Shown piece after piece: positions 44,116 to 53,425 of a DNA stretch of 64,000 nt; position 1 is the stretch's first letter; the number at the start of each line of letters is the position of its first letter. The DNA comes from an uncultured Bacteroides sp. (GTDB lineage Bacteria; Bacteroidota; Bacteroidia; Bacteroidales; Bacteroidaceae): positions 13,081 through 77,080 of the forward strand of contig NZ_CALDPF010000055.1 of NCBI RefSeq assembly GCF_937912035.1, given 5' to 3'. A model generated the notes under the pieces. The model saw only the letters and a program-made list of their open reading frames with translations. It was not told the origin of the DNA and ran no database searches. The translations under genes and the position numbers were made by a program.

Positions 44116-46434
44116 ATGAAAAAAAATATATTTCCTGCAACACTGGTAGTAATGGCATTGTGCCTTGTCGTGACTGGATGTAGAACGACTGAAGAGCGGG
44201 AAATCATTCCCTCACCGGCAGAAGTGGTTGTAACGGAGAATAAAGGTTATTGTATAACTCCACATACTACAATATACGCTTTAGGCGATGAAAAGAAAGA
44301 AGTGGCAAGATATCTTTCGTCGCTTTTTGAATCTTCTTCCGGATTCAAAATACATGTTACCGAAGATGATAACGCAGCCATACGTTTTATAGCAGACAGT
44401 ACCTTGGCAAAAGAATCGTACAGACTGAAGGTAGACGCCAAAGGTATTGATGTTTCTGCCTCAGACAGGAATGGTTTCTTCTATGCAGTACAGACTTTGA
44501 GAATGGCACTTCCTCCACAAATAGAGTCTTCTGAAGGAAATTCCAGACAAGAATGGTATATTCAGTCTATGGACATAAACGACGGACCTAGATTCAGCTA
44601 TAGAGGACTAATGGTAGATGTCGCTCGCTATTTTATGCCCAAAGAGGATTTGATTAGGGTGATAGACTGTATGGCTATGTTGAAGCTGAATAAGCTTCAT
44701 CTGCATCTGACTGATGACACAGGCTGGAGACTAGAAATAAAAAAATATCCGCGTCTGACTGAGGTCGGGGCATGGCGTCCTGACAGAGGCGACACTCCTT
44801 TTTACGGCAGAAGAAACAGACAGGAAGGCGAGAAATGTACTGTTGGTGGTTTCTACACACAGGAGGATATGAAGGAAATTATCAGATATGCTTCTGAAAG
44901 ACAGATAGAGATAATTCCAGAAATTGATGTGCCGGCCCATTCGTGTGCGGCATTGGCATCATATCCTGAGTTGGCATGTCCCAACGTAAAAAAGGAAATA
45001 AATGTCCTTCCGGGATTAGGTGGACGAGACACTGAGATAATTTACTGCGCCGGTAATGAGAAGACTTTCGAGTTTTTGGGTGACGTAATTGGTGAAGTGG
45101 CAGAACTGTTCCCGTCGGAGTATATTCACATGGGTGGCGATGAGGCCAATAAGTTCTATTGGCAGACATGTCCGTTGTGTAGAAAAAGGATGAAACAGGA
45201 AGGGATTGCCCACGTAGAGGATCTGCAAGGATACTTCATGCAGAGAATGAGTGACTGTGTGAGAGCTAACGGAAAGAAAATGATGGGATGGGACGAGTTG
45301 ACCAACAGCCGTGTACCGGACGGAACTGTGATTTTCGGTTGGCAAGGCTACGGTAATGCTGCATTGAAAGCTGCCGCACAGGGACACAAGTTTATACTTA
45401 CTCCGGCAAGACTACTTTATCTCATCAGATATCAGGGACCTCAATGGTTCGAACCTGTAACCTACTTCGGTAACAATCTTATGAAAGATATATATGCCTA
45501 CGAGCCGGTGCAGGAAAGCTGGAAAGAAGGCTACGAAGACTTATTGTTGGGCGTGCAAGCTTCTATGTGGACCGAGTTCTGTAATACGGCTGATGATGTT
45601 ACCTATATGATTTTCCCACGTCTGGCTGCCTTGGCAGATATGGCATGGAGAAAGAAAGGCACAAACGACTGGGAAAAATTCCAGAAAGGATTGGATAACT
45701 TCCTGGCTCACTTGGATGTAAAGGGGGTACGCTATGCGAAGTCTATGTATAATATACAGCATAAATGTGTGCCTGCTGACGGAAGTGTAAGTGTTGAATT
45801 GCAATGTGAACGTACTGATGTGGAAAAAAGATATACTACTGACGGTAGCGCACCGAATGCGAAATCGAATTTGGTTTCAACGGCTTTTCCTGTGGAAGAG
45901 AGTACGGTTGTAAATGTTGCGTCTTTTAAGGACGGCAAACAGATGGGTGAGACTCTTTCTTTGCAGATTAATTTCAATAAAGCAACAGGAAAATCTATTG
46001 AAAGTGCAAATAAAGACGTATATTTGCTCACAAACGGTGTCAGAGGAAGTAAGAGACAGTCTGATTTTGAGTGGTGTACTTGGGCCAACTCCGATGCGGT
46101 GTTTACCATTGACCTTAAAGGTGCGCAGGAAATAGAAAGTATCGGTATAGGATGTCTAACAAACTATGGTATGGGAGTACACAAGCCTAAAAGCATTAAA
46201 GTGGAGATCTCTGATGATAATAAATCTTTCAGACTATATTCCGAAAGGAAATTCTCTGTCCAGGATATATTCCGTGAAGGAAATTTTGTGGAGGATATAG
46301 TTTTCGAGGAAGGTAATACAAGTGCTGTATACGTCAGAATTACCGCAAAAGCTGCAGGACTTATTCCTGAAAATCATTTTATGCGTCCCGGGCAGATTTC
46401 GAAATTCTGTTTTGACGAGATAATAATAAAGTGA
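44116..46434 (+). CDS. GH20 beta-N-acetylhexosaminidase
   Basis: A 772-residue lipoprotein from the ATG at 44116 (lipobox VVTGC, C22; an ATG at 44110 is also possible). The N-terminal GH20b domain is followed by the catalytic barrel with RGLMVDVARYFMP, LHLHLTDDTGWRLEI and the catalytic pair D342-E343 in HMGGDEANK. The enzyme class uses the substrate N-acetyl group as nucleophile. A C-terminal part contains a discoidin-like fold (IDLKGAQEIESIGIGCL). It removes terminal beta-GlcNAc or GalNAc. Located right after susD, so it is part of the PUL operon. Confidence 0.94.
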   Translation: MKKNIFPATLVVMALCLVVTGCRTTEEREIIPSPAEVVVTENKGYCITPHTTIYALGDEKKEVARYLSSLFESSSGFKIHVTEDDNAAIRFIADSTLAKESYRLKVDAKGIDVSASDRNGFFYAVQTLRMALPPQIESSEGNSRQEWYIQSMDINDGPRFSYRGLMVDVARYFMPKEDLIRVIDCMAMLKLNKLHLHLTDDTGWRLEIKKYPRLTEVGAWRPDRGDTPFYGRRNRQEGEKCTVGGFYTQEDMKEIIRYASERQIEIIPEIDVPAHSCAALASYPELACPNVKKEINVLPGLGGRDTEIIYCAGNEKTFEFLGDVIGEVAELFPSEYIHMGGDEANKFYWQTCPLCRKRMKQEGIAHVEDLQGYFMQRMSDCVRANGKKMMGWDELTNSRVPDGTVIFGWQGYGNAALKAAAQGHKFILTPARLLYLIRYQGPQWFEPVTYFGNNLMKDIYAYEPVQESWKEGYEDLLLGVQASMWTEFCNTADDVTYMIFPRLAALADMAWRKKGTNDWEKFQKGLDNFLAHLDVKGVRYAKSMYNIQHKCVPADGSVSVELQCERTDVEKRYTTDGSAPNAKSNLVSTAFPVEESTVVNVASFKDGKQMGETLSLQINFNKATGKSIESANKDVYLLTNGVRGSKRQSDFEWCTWANSDAVFTIDLKGAQEIESIGIGCLTNYGMGVHKPKSIKVEISDDNKSFRLYSERKFSVQDIFREGNFVEDIVFEEGNTSAVYVRITAKAAGLIPENHFMRPGQISKFCFDEIIIK

Positions 46435-46551
46435 AACAATCATTTTTTACTACAATGATAAAGGATTTGATAATTCCAAGGATATTCTGGCAATAGGATT
46501 TAAAAGTAACAGAATTATAAATTAATTTCTCATAATAGTAATTAACAACTA

Positions 46552-47349
46552 ATGAAAAATAATATTTTGTTTACTATTGTATTTTTTATTCTCTCTTTCC
46601 AGGCCGTAGTATGTCAGGAAAGAGAGAACTCATATAAACTGATTTGGAAGGAGAACTTCAGAGGAAATAGTGTTGACGAAGAATTATGGAGTAAAATCCC
46701 AAGGGGTAAGTCAGATTGGAACAGATATATGTCCGATCATAATTCTTTATACAAGGTAAAAAGGGGAAAACTTATATTACGTGGTGTGGAAAATGAAGGA
46801 ATAGTTCCAAATGATACTGCAAGGTTTCTGACCGGAGGAGTATTTACAAAAGGTAAATTTTCTGTCGGATACGGTAAGGTTGAAGTTAAAGCCAAACTTG
46901 GAGCCGCACAAGGAACGTGGCCTGCTATTTGGATGTTGCCAGAAAAAGGGAAATGGCCTAATGGAGGAGAAATAGACATTATTGAAAGATTAAATCATGA
47001 TGATTTTGTGTATCAAACCATACACACGCACTACACTTATGTATTGAATGAGAAAAATATTCCTCCACATAGCGGAACAGCTGCAATTAATCCTGATGAT
47101 TACAATATATACGGTGTGGAAATATTACCGGACAAAATAATATTCTCTGTAAACGGTAAACAGACACATACATACCCTAAAATAGAAACAGATAAGCAAG
47201 GACAATTCCCATTCGGTACACCATATTATTTGCTGATTGACATGCAAATAGAAGGAGCATGGGTAGGAAAAGCCAATACTGATGAACTACCTGTAGAAAT
47301 GATGATAGATTGGGTGAAGGTATATGAATTAGATAATTTTTCCCGATAA
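46552..47349 (+). CDS. GH16 endo-glycosidase, possibly mucin O-glycanase
   Basis: A 265-residue single-domain enzyme with an N-terminal signal (cleavage around QAVVC|QE; a lipoprotein site is not typical). The jelly-roll shows GKVEVKAKLGAAQGTWPAIWMLPE and the bulged GH16 motif E140-I-D142-I-I-E145, giving nucleophile, assisting Asp and acid/base. Family members of this size from Bacteroides include endo-acting O-glycanases that cut poly-LacNAc in mucins as well as beta-glucanases and others. The partner enzymes (GH2, GH20, GH29, sulfatase) point to the mucin option (inference). Fourth gene after susC, 117 bases after GH20. Confidence 0.88.
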   Translation: MKNNILFTIVFFILSFQAVVCQERENSYKLIWKENFRGNSVDEELWSKIPRGKSDWNRYMSDHNSLYKVKRGKLILRGVENEGIVPNDTARFLTGGVFTKGKFSVGYGKVEVKAKLGAAQGTWPAIWMLPEKGKWPNGGEIDIIERLNHDDFVYQTIHTHYTYVLNEKNIPPHSGTAAINPDDYNIYGVEILPDKIIFSVNGKQTHTYPKIETDKQGQFPFGTPYYLLIDMQIEGAWVGKANTDELPVEMMIDWVKVYELDNFSR

Positions 47350-47353
47350 TTTA

Positions 47354-47385
47354 TTTGCACATGCCCCTATATTTCTATTCCTTTG
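47354..47385 (+). promoter_or_regulatory. Promoter of the sulfatase-maturase gene
   Basis: TTTG (47354-47357), a 20-base spacer and TTCCTTTG (47378-47385; one base off TAnnTTTG), 31 bases before the ATG at 47416. It suggests expression independent of the PUL operon. Confidence 0.55.
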
Positions 47386-47415
47386 TAACCGAAAGAAAAC
47401 AAAGATAAATACACC

Positions 47416-48651
47416 ATGAAACAAACATTTGCACCTTTTGCCAAGCCGCTATATGTGATGACTAAACCTGTAGGAGCGGTATGTAACTTGGCTTGTGATT
47501 ATTGCTATTACCTTGAAAAATCAAATTTATACAAGGATACATCAAAACATGTAATGAGCGACGAACTTCTGGAGCGCTTCATCAAAGAATATATAGGCTC
47601 ACAGACTATGCCGCAAGTTCTCTTTACATGGCATGGGGGAGAGACGCTTATGCGTCCGCTCAGTTTCTATAAGAAAGCTGTAGAACTTCAGAAACAATAT
47701 GCCGGTGGAAGAACCATTGACAACTGTATACAGACCAATGGTACATTGCTCACTGATGAGTGGTGTAAGTTCTTCAAAGAAAACAATTGGCTTGTGGGAG
47801 TATCTATTGACGGACCGCAGGAATTTCACGACGAGTATCGACGTAATAAGCAAGGACTTCCTTCGTTTGTAAAAGTAATGAGAGGTATAGAACTACTTAA
47901 CAAGTATGGGGTGGAATGGAACGCCATGGCTGTAGTGAATGACTATAATGCCGATTATCCGGTGGAGTTTTATAATTTCTTCAAGTCCATAGGTTGCCAT
48001 TATATTCAGTTCGCTCCAATCGTGGAGAGAATATTCAAACATAATGACGGTCGTCATCTGGCATCGCCTATGCAGGAGGGAGATAAACTGGCTGACTTTT
48101 CTGTGACTCCGGAACAATGGGGGAACTTCCTTTGCAGACTTTTCGACGAGTGGGTGAAGAACGATGTAGGGGAATATTTCATACAGATATTCGATTCTAC
48201 ACTGGCTAACTGGGTAGGAGAGCAACCAGGTGTATGTTCTATGGCTAAGACATGCGGACATGCCGGAGTGATGGAGTTCAACGGTGATGTATATTCGTGC
48301 GATCATTATGTGTTCCCTGAATATAAGCTTGGTAACATCTATCAGAAGACACTGGTAGAGATGATGTACAGCGAAAGACAACAGGAATTCGGACTGATGA
48401 AACAAAAATCACTACCAACACAGTGTAAGGAGTGTGAGTTCCTGTTTGTATGCAATGGTGATTGTCCTAAGAACCGTTTTGCGAAGACTGCTACGGGAGA
48501 ACCGGGACTGAACTATCTGTGTAAAGGATATTATCAATTCTTCAAGCATGTAGCCCCTTATATGGACTATATGAAAAAGGAGCTTCTGGCCGAACGTGCT
48601 CCTGCAAATATTATGGAGGCTATCCGTAATGGAGAAATCGTAATAGAATAA
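47416..48651 (+). CDS. Anaerobic sulfatase-maturating enzyme (radical SAM, SPASM)
   Basis: A 411-residue cytoplasmic radical-SAM enzyme. The cluster motif C23-x3-C27-x2-C30 is in VCNLACDYCYYLEK. The substrate region FTWHGGETLMRPL, TNGTLLTDEW and VSIDGPQEFHDEYR matches anSME enzymes. The C-terminal SPASM cysteines (CSMAKTCG, YSCDHYVFP, CKECEFLFVCNGDCPKNRF) hold two further iron-sulfur clusters. It oxidises a serine or cysteine of sulfatases to formylglycine before export. The sulfatase at 30990-32573 is of the serine type and is its natural client. It is likely to serve all sulfatases of the cell. Confidence 0.93.
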   Translation: MKQTFAPFAKPLYVMTKPVGAVCNLACDYCYYLEKSNLYKDTSKHVMSDELLERFIKEYIGSQTMPQVLFTWHGGETLMRPLSFYKKAVELQKQYAGGRTIDNCIQTNGTLLTDEWCKFFKENNWLVGVSIDGPQEFHDEYRRNKQGLPSFVKVMRGIELLNKYGVEWNAMAVVNDYNADYPVEFYNFFKSIGCHYIQFAPIVERIFKHNDGRHLASPMQEGDKLADFSVTPEQWGNFLCRLFDEWVKNDVGEYFIQIFDSTLANWVGEQPGVCSMAKTCGHAGVMEFNGDVYSCDHYVFPEYKLGNIYQKTLVEMMYSERQQEFGLMKQKSLPTQCKECEFLFVCNGDCPKNRFAKTATGEPGLNYLCKGYYQFFKHVAPYMDYMKKELLAERAPANIMEAIRNGEIVIE

Positions 48652-48654
48652 TTA

Positions 48655-48830
48655 CCGTTACACGAACGTGTCACGCGCGTAACACCTTCGTGTAACGGGC
48701 GCGTCACGTTCGTGTTACACGCGTAACACGTCCGTGTCACGCTAACTGTTTCTTGATGTTTGGACAAAAGTTTCTTGAGTCCTGAAAAATATCTTTAGAT
48801 TTTTGATAAATATTTTCTGAGTCCGGGAAA
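48655..48830. repeat. GC-rich palindromic intergenic repeat, copy B
   Basis: From 48656 to about 48740 variants of GTTACACG, CGTGTAAC, GTGTCACGC and GCGTAACAC alternate in both orientations. The block 48656-48677 is nearly the reverse complement of about 48699-48719. The sequence is much richer in GC than its surroundings. It is followed by GAGTCCTGA (48777-48785), the 16-mer GATTTTTGATAAATAT (48798-48813, also at 333-348) and a second GAGTCCGGGAAA. The element fills the gap between two converging genes and can fold into several hairpins, so it may act as a two-way terminator. No gene is seen in it. Confidence 0.65.
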
Positions 48831-50888
48831 TCATTTTTTTAGTTCCGGATAACTTATTCGCGTGTGATACATTGTCTTAAGTTTTTCCTTGAACACGCTT
48901 TTCACAGTAGCAATATCCTTGAATGTTATAGGACATTCCTTGAAGTAACCTTCCTGTACTTGCGAGTCAATAATCTTGTCCACCAAGGCAGAAATGCTCT
49001 CTTCCGTATATTCCGGCAGGCTTCTTGATGCCGCTTCCACAGAGTCGGCCATCATCAGTATGGCCTGTTCCTTTGTGAATGGATTAGGGCCAGGATACTG
49101 GAATGCTGTCTTGTCTACTTCCTCGTCAGGATGCTCATTCTGATATGATATGTAGAAATATTTGGTAAGTCCGTTACCATGGTGAGTGCTGATGAACTCT
49201 TTTATGACCGAAGGCAGGTTGTGCTTGTCCGCAAGTTTGAGTCCGTCGGTGATATGGCTTATCACTATCTGTGCGCTCTGTTTGTAGTTCAGTTGGTCGT
49301 GCGGATTTACTCCCGACTGGTTTTCGGTGAAAAACGCAGGGTTCAACATCTTGCCTATATCGTGATACATAGCTCCTGTACGCACCAACTGGCTGTTTGC
49401 ACCTATACGGTTGGCGGCCGCTGCAGTAAGGTTGGCAAGTTGCAATGAATGCTGGAATGTTCCCGGGGCTGTTTCCGACATCTCCCTCATCAGTTTTGTG
49501 TTGATATTCGAAAGTTCTACCAAGGTAACATTGGATGTAAATCCGAAAGTCTTTTCAAGGATAAACAGCAGAGGATATGTAAACAGTAGTAGCAGTCCGT
49601 TAATGACGAAATTCATGTATACGTATGTGCTCAACTGGGCAATCTCGCTCACGTGTACCAGGTCAAGGGCAAGGTAGAGTAGAGAGTATGCCAGAGTGAT
49701 GATAAAAGCGCTGTTTAGTAACTGTGATCGTTGCGACAATTCCCTCAAACTGTATATTGCGGCCATTCCTGCCACTGTCTGCAGCAGTATGAATTCGTGT
49801 GGGGTTCTGAGTGCTATGGAAGTTATAAGGATAGTTACTATGTGTGCCATAAATGCCGTACGTGAATCCAGGAATATCTTTATAAGCATTGGAATCATGG
49901 CAAATGGTACTATATAAACACTTAAAAATGCATGTTCAACCATGAGGAAAGCTATTACTGGAAATACCACAATGATACTGAACAATAGATACAGTTTTCC
50001 TCTCACTTTATAGAAATCGCAGCGGAATATCTCAAGATATACCATGAACAGAGCTACCATTATTGATACAAAAAGAATCTGTCCGAACAGTGTAAGGCGT
50101 TTTTCTGTCACTGTCTCGCTACGGTTGTTCCATTCCTTTTGCATGGAACGTAGTATATCAAACTTCTTTTGGTCTATAATTTCTCCGCGGTCTATAATCT
50201 TCTGGCCGTTCATGACATATCCTATAGCCCATGAGATATTGGAGAGGAGTTCCTGTCTGGCGGTCATGGATTTTTCCGAATCGTATGTCAGATTAGGAAC
50301 AATATAGTCGTTCAGATTACATTGTTGCAACAGAATTTTGTTGAAATGAACAGTATCTGCGTTTATCAGTTTCTCGTAAGCCTCCTTTATGGTGTATATT
50401 TCACTGACACTTCTTTTGACAGCCGTGTTCTGTGTTATTGTCTGTATGGTTGAGGCTCCTTCCTGCTTCAGTTGCTCCATGTCGTTTGGAGAAATGACTC
50501 CTGTCTCGTAGATTTTCTCCAAAGTCCTTTCTATATGCCTTTTGTAGTTGGCATATTCCTTTATAATCAGCGATTTGTCGTCATAATCTTTTTTTAGCTT
50601 TTCTATCATTTCCTGTCCAGTCTCGGCATTAAGATGATAGTATGGAGAATAGAACTTTAGAATACTGTCCTGTTCTGCCTTAACCTGTTCTTCTCCTTTA
50701 TATATCGGAAAATCGAATGATGCCTGAAGCAGTCCGTATTTCCATGGCTTGTTCAGTTCAAACTGATAATTGAACTTACCTTCCTTAGGCATGAAATAGA
50801 CGATGATTGACACAGTGACTATAAAAATAGCACATTTGTAGAGGAGTTGTTTGTATGAAAATGTATTGTCTTTACGGAAAGTTTTCAT
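48831..50888 (-). CDS. 7TM-HD domain protein, PgpH-like c-di-AMP phosphodiesterase
   Basis: From the ATG at 50888 the protein has 685 residues. One N-terminal membrane span (about 20-40) is followed by a large extracytoplasmic domain of about 220 residues (7TMR-HDED type), seven close hydrophobic segments (about 265-460) and a cytoplasmic HD domain. The HD domain carries HSLQLANLTAAAANRIGAN, the HD pair of MYHDIGKM (about 505) and the later HHGNG. This is the architecture of Listeria PgpH, which hydrolyses c-di-AMP. The same activity is inferred here. It runs divergently from gltX, with its 3' end in the GC-rich repeat. Confidence 0.88.
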   Translation of the reverse strand: MKTFRKDNTFSYKQLLYKCAIFIVTVSIIVYFMPKEGKFNYQFELNKPWKYGLLQASFDFPIYKGEEQVKAEQDSILKFYSPYYHLNAETGQEMIEKLKKDYDDKSLIIKEYANYKRHIERTLEKIYETGVISPNDMEQLKQEGASTIQTITQNTAVKRSVSEIYTIKEAYEKLINADTVHFNKILLQQCNLNDYIVPNLTYDSEKSMTARQELLSNISWAIGYVMNGQKIIDRGEIIDQKKFDILRSMQKEWNNRSETVTEKRLTLFGQILFVSIMVALFMVYLEIFRCDFYKVRGKLYLLFSIIVVFPVIAFLMVEHAFLSVYIVPFAMIPMLIKIFLDSRTAFMAHIVTILITSIALRTPHEFILLQTVAGMAAIYSLRELSQRSQLLNSAFIITLAYSLLYLALDLVHVSEIAQLSTYVYMNFVINGLLLLFTYPLLFILEKTFGFTSNVTLVELSNINTKLMREMSETAPGTFQHSLQLANLTAAAANRIGANSQLVRTGAMYHDIGKMLNPAFFTENQSGVNPHDQLNYKQSAQIVISHITDGLKLADKHNLPSVIKEFISTHHGNGLTKYFYISYQNEHPDEEVDKTAFQYPGPNPFTKEQAILMMADSVEAASRSLPEYTEESISALVDKIIDSQVQEGYFKECPITFKDIATVKSVFKEKLKTMYHTRISYPELKK

Positions 50889-50939
50889 AATCAATGTATA
50901 TTTTGGGTGCAAAATAAGCAAAAAACGGGAAAATTAGAT

Positions 50940-50947
50940 TACTTTTG
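50940..50947 (+). promoter_or_regulatory. -7 box of gltX
   Basis: TACTTTTG fits TAnnTTTG, 26 bases before the ATG at 50973. No clear -33. It supports 50973 over a TTG at 50961 as the start. Confidence 0.5.
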
Positions 50948-50972
50948 CGTAATATTTTAGTTGAAAATCAAT

Positions 50973-52499
50973 ATGTCAGAAAGAAAAGTAAGAGTTCGTT
51001 TCGCGCCTAGCCCTACAGGTGCGTTGCATATCGGCGGTGTGCGTACTGCCTTGTATAATTATCTCTTTGCCCGTCAGCATGGCGGAGACCTTATTTTCCG
51101 TATAGAGGATACTGACTCAAACCGTTTCGTTCCCGGTGCGGAAGAGTATATCATCGAATCGTTCAAATGGTTGGGAATCAAATTCGATGAAGGCGTAAGT
51201 TTTGGTGGAAACTACGGACCTTACCGCCAGTCGGAACGTCGTGATATATATAAAAAATACGTTCAGGTTCTGCTTGATAACGGTAAAGCATATATTGCTT
51301 TCGATACTCCTGAAGAACTTGATGCCAAGAGAAAGGAAATCCCTAATTTCCAGTATGATGCTACTACACGCCTTTCAATGCGCAACTCATTGTCTATGAG
51401 TAAAGAAGAGGTAGATTCTCTTATCGCTGAAGGAAAACAGTATGTAGTACGTTTCAAGATAGAACCTAATGAGGATGTACATGTAAATGATATTATCCGT
51501 GGTGATGTGGTTATCAACTCGTCTATACTTGATGATAAAGTGCTGTACAAATCGGCTGACGAGCTTCCTACATATCATCTTGCAAATATTGTTGACGATC
51601 ACTTGATGGAAGTTACTCACGTAATACGTGGTGAAGAATGGTTGCCTTCTGCTCCGCTTCATGTACTTCTTTACAGAGCATTCGGTTGGGCAGACACAAT
51701 GCCTGAGTTCGCTCATTTGCCTTTGCTTCTTAAACCAGATGGAAACGGTAAGTTGAGTAAGCGTGACGGCGACCGTCTTGGTTTCCCTGTATTCCCATTG
51801 GAATGGCATGATCCAAAGAGTGGTGAGATTTCTTCAGGATACCGCGAATCAGGTTATCTCCCTGAAGCTGTTATCAACTTCCTTGCCTTGTTGGGCTGGA
51901 ATCCAGGTAACGACCAGGAGATTATGTCGCTTGACGAACTGGTAAAACTTTTCGATTTGCATCGTTGCAGTAAGGCTGGGGCCAAATTCGATTATGAAAA
52001 GGCACGTTGGTTCAATCATGAGTATATCTTGAAGAAAGATGATGCTGAAATCGCAGAATTGTTTAAGCCTGTATTGTCAGCACATGGTGTGGATGTATCT
52101 GCATATAGTGATGCTTATTTAACTTCTGTAGTTTCATTGGTCAAGAGCCGTGTGAACTTCGTTAAGGAATTATGGGATCAGGCACGTTTCTTCTTCGTGG
52201 CTCCGGATTCATACGCTGAAAAGGATATCAAGAAACGCTGGAAAGAAGATACTCCTCGCATAATGAACGAGCTTATAGAAGTACTTCGTGGTATTGAAGA
52301 TTTCAGTTCAAAACCATCTGAAGATATAGTTATCGGCTGGATTACTGAGAAGGAATACCACATGGGTAATGTTATGAATGCATTCCGTCTTGCTGTTGTG
52401 GGCGAGTGTAAAGGACCTCATATGTTTGATATTACTGAACTTCTTGGTAAGGAGGAGACTATCAGACGTATTGAAAAAGCGGTAGAAGTACTGAAATAA
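50973..52499 (+). CDS. gltX: Glutamyl-tRNA synthetase
   Basis: A 508-residue cytoplasmic class I synthetase starting MSERKVRVRFAPSPTG. The HIGH-type motif is ALHIGGVRTALYNYLFAR, the KMSKS-type motif is GNGKLSKRDGDR, and HVIRGEEWLPSAPLH and YHLANIVDDHLM are intact. The C-terminal anticodon-binding domain is complete. It charges tRNA-Glu (and is possibly the non-discriminating type; this cannot be judged). The next gene begins 10 bases after the stop, so the acyltransferase gene is probably translated from the same message. Confidence 0.97.
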   Translation: MSERKVRVRFAPSPTGALHIGGVRTALYNYLFARQHGGDLIFRIEDTDSNRFVPGAEEYIIESFKWLGIKFDEGVSFGGNYGPYRQSERRDIYKKYVQVLLDNGKAYIAFDTPEELDAKRKEIPNFQYDATTRLSMRNSLSMSKEEVDSLIAEGKQYVVRFKIEPNEDVHVNDIIRGDVVINSSILDDKVLYKSADELPTYHLANIVDDHLMEVTHVIRGEEWLPSAPLHVLLYRAFGWADTMPEFAHLPLLLKPDGNGKLSKRDGDRLGFPVFPLEWHDPKSGEISSGYRESGYLPEAVINFLALLGWNPGNDQEIMSLDELVKLFDLHRCSKAGAKFDYEKARWFNHEYILKKDDAEIAELFKPVLSAHGVDVSAYSDAYLTSVVSLVKSRVNFVKELWDQARFFFVAPDSYAEKDIKKRWKEDTPRIMNELIEVLRGIEDFSSKPSEDIVIGWITEKEYHMGNVMNAFRLAVVGECKGPHMFDITELLGKEETIRRIEKAVEVLK

Positions 52500-52508
52500 A
52501 TTAATAAT

Positions 52509-53375
52509 ATGACATATCACCTGCTTTCTTTTTTCATGAAGTTGTTGGCTATATTGCCTTTCAGAGTGCTATATTTTTTATCGGACTGTATTTATTATTT
52601 AATATATTATATAGTCCGATACAGACGTACAATTGTGCGTAAGAACCTGATAGAGTCTTTTCCTGAAAAAAGAGAGCAGGAGATTATACTTATAGAAAAG
52701 AAATTCTATAAATTCTTTACAGATAATATATTTGAAAGCTTTAAAATGGCAACAATTTCTAGAAAAGAGATAAGTTGTCGTATGAAGTTTAAAAATGTAG
52801 AAGCTGTAAATTCACTATTAAATGAGGGAAAATCAATATCTCTGTATTTAGGCCATTACGGAAACTGGGAATGGATATCATCTATGCCTCTGCATCTAAA
52901 AGAAGGAGTAGTAGCGGCTCAGATATATCATGAACTGCATAATGATGATATGAACAGGCTCATTCTTAATAACCGTGCACGTATGGGGGCTGTAAATGTT
53001 GAAATGCGTAAAACGGCACGTTATATTAATGAACTTTCAATTCAAAATAGGGTCTCTATTATAGGTTTTATAGCTGATCAGTCACCTAAGAAGCAAGATT
53101 CGCGCTATTTCATTCCATTTTTGAATCATAATGTACCTGTGCTTACAGGAACTGAAAAAATAACAAAACATTACGGTTTCGAGGCTTTGTTCATTAAAGT
53201 ACGGCGTGTTAAAAGAGGGTATTATGAGGCAGAGTTTGTTAAGATGCACGACAATCCGAAGTCATTGCCCGATTTTGAACTTACTTCTATTTATTTCAGT
53301 ATGTTGGAGGATATGATTAAAGCGGCTCCTGAACTTTATTTATGGACGCACAATCGTTTTAAACATGCAATATAA
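52509..53375 (+). CDS. Lysophospholipid / lipid A acyltransferase (LpxL/HtrB family)
   Basis: A 288-residue inner-membrane protein with a hydrophobic N-terminus (LLSFFMKLLAILPFRVLYFLSD). The catalytic H-x4-E motif is H116-YGNW-E121 in LGHYGNWEW, and the ADQSPKK and TGTEKITKHYGFEALFIKVRR segments are typical of late lipid A acyltransferases of Bacteroidetes. It transfers a fatty acid from acyl-ACP to a lipid A precursor. It lies between gltX and the glycosyltransferase cluster, fitting a lipopolysaccharide context. Confidence 0.9.
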   Translation: MTYHLLSFFMKLLAILPFRVLYFLSDCIYYLIYYIVRYRRTIVRKNLIESFPEKREQEIILIEKKFYKFFTDNIFESFKMATISRKEISCRMKFKNVEAVNSLLNEGKSISLYLGHYGNWEWISSMPLHLKEGVVAAQIYHELHNDDMNRLILNNRARMGAVNVEMRKTARYINELSIQNRVSIIGFIADQSPKKQDSRYFIPFLNHNVPVLTGTEKITKHYGFEALFIKVRRVKRGYYEAEFVKMHDNPKSLPDFELTSIYFSMLEDMIKAAPELYLWTHNRFKHAI

Positions 53376-53425
53376 TTGTGTTGAAATAATGTAAAGTAAA
53401 ATCAAGAGAAAAGAGTAATAAAATT

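Noticed and set aside
48655..48745. CRISPR-like array of short repeats
   Set aside because: Repeats alternate in orientation, have no constant spacer length, and no cas genes are near.
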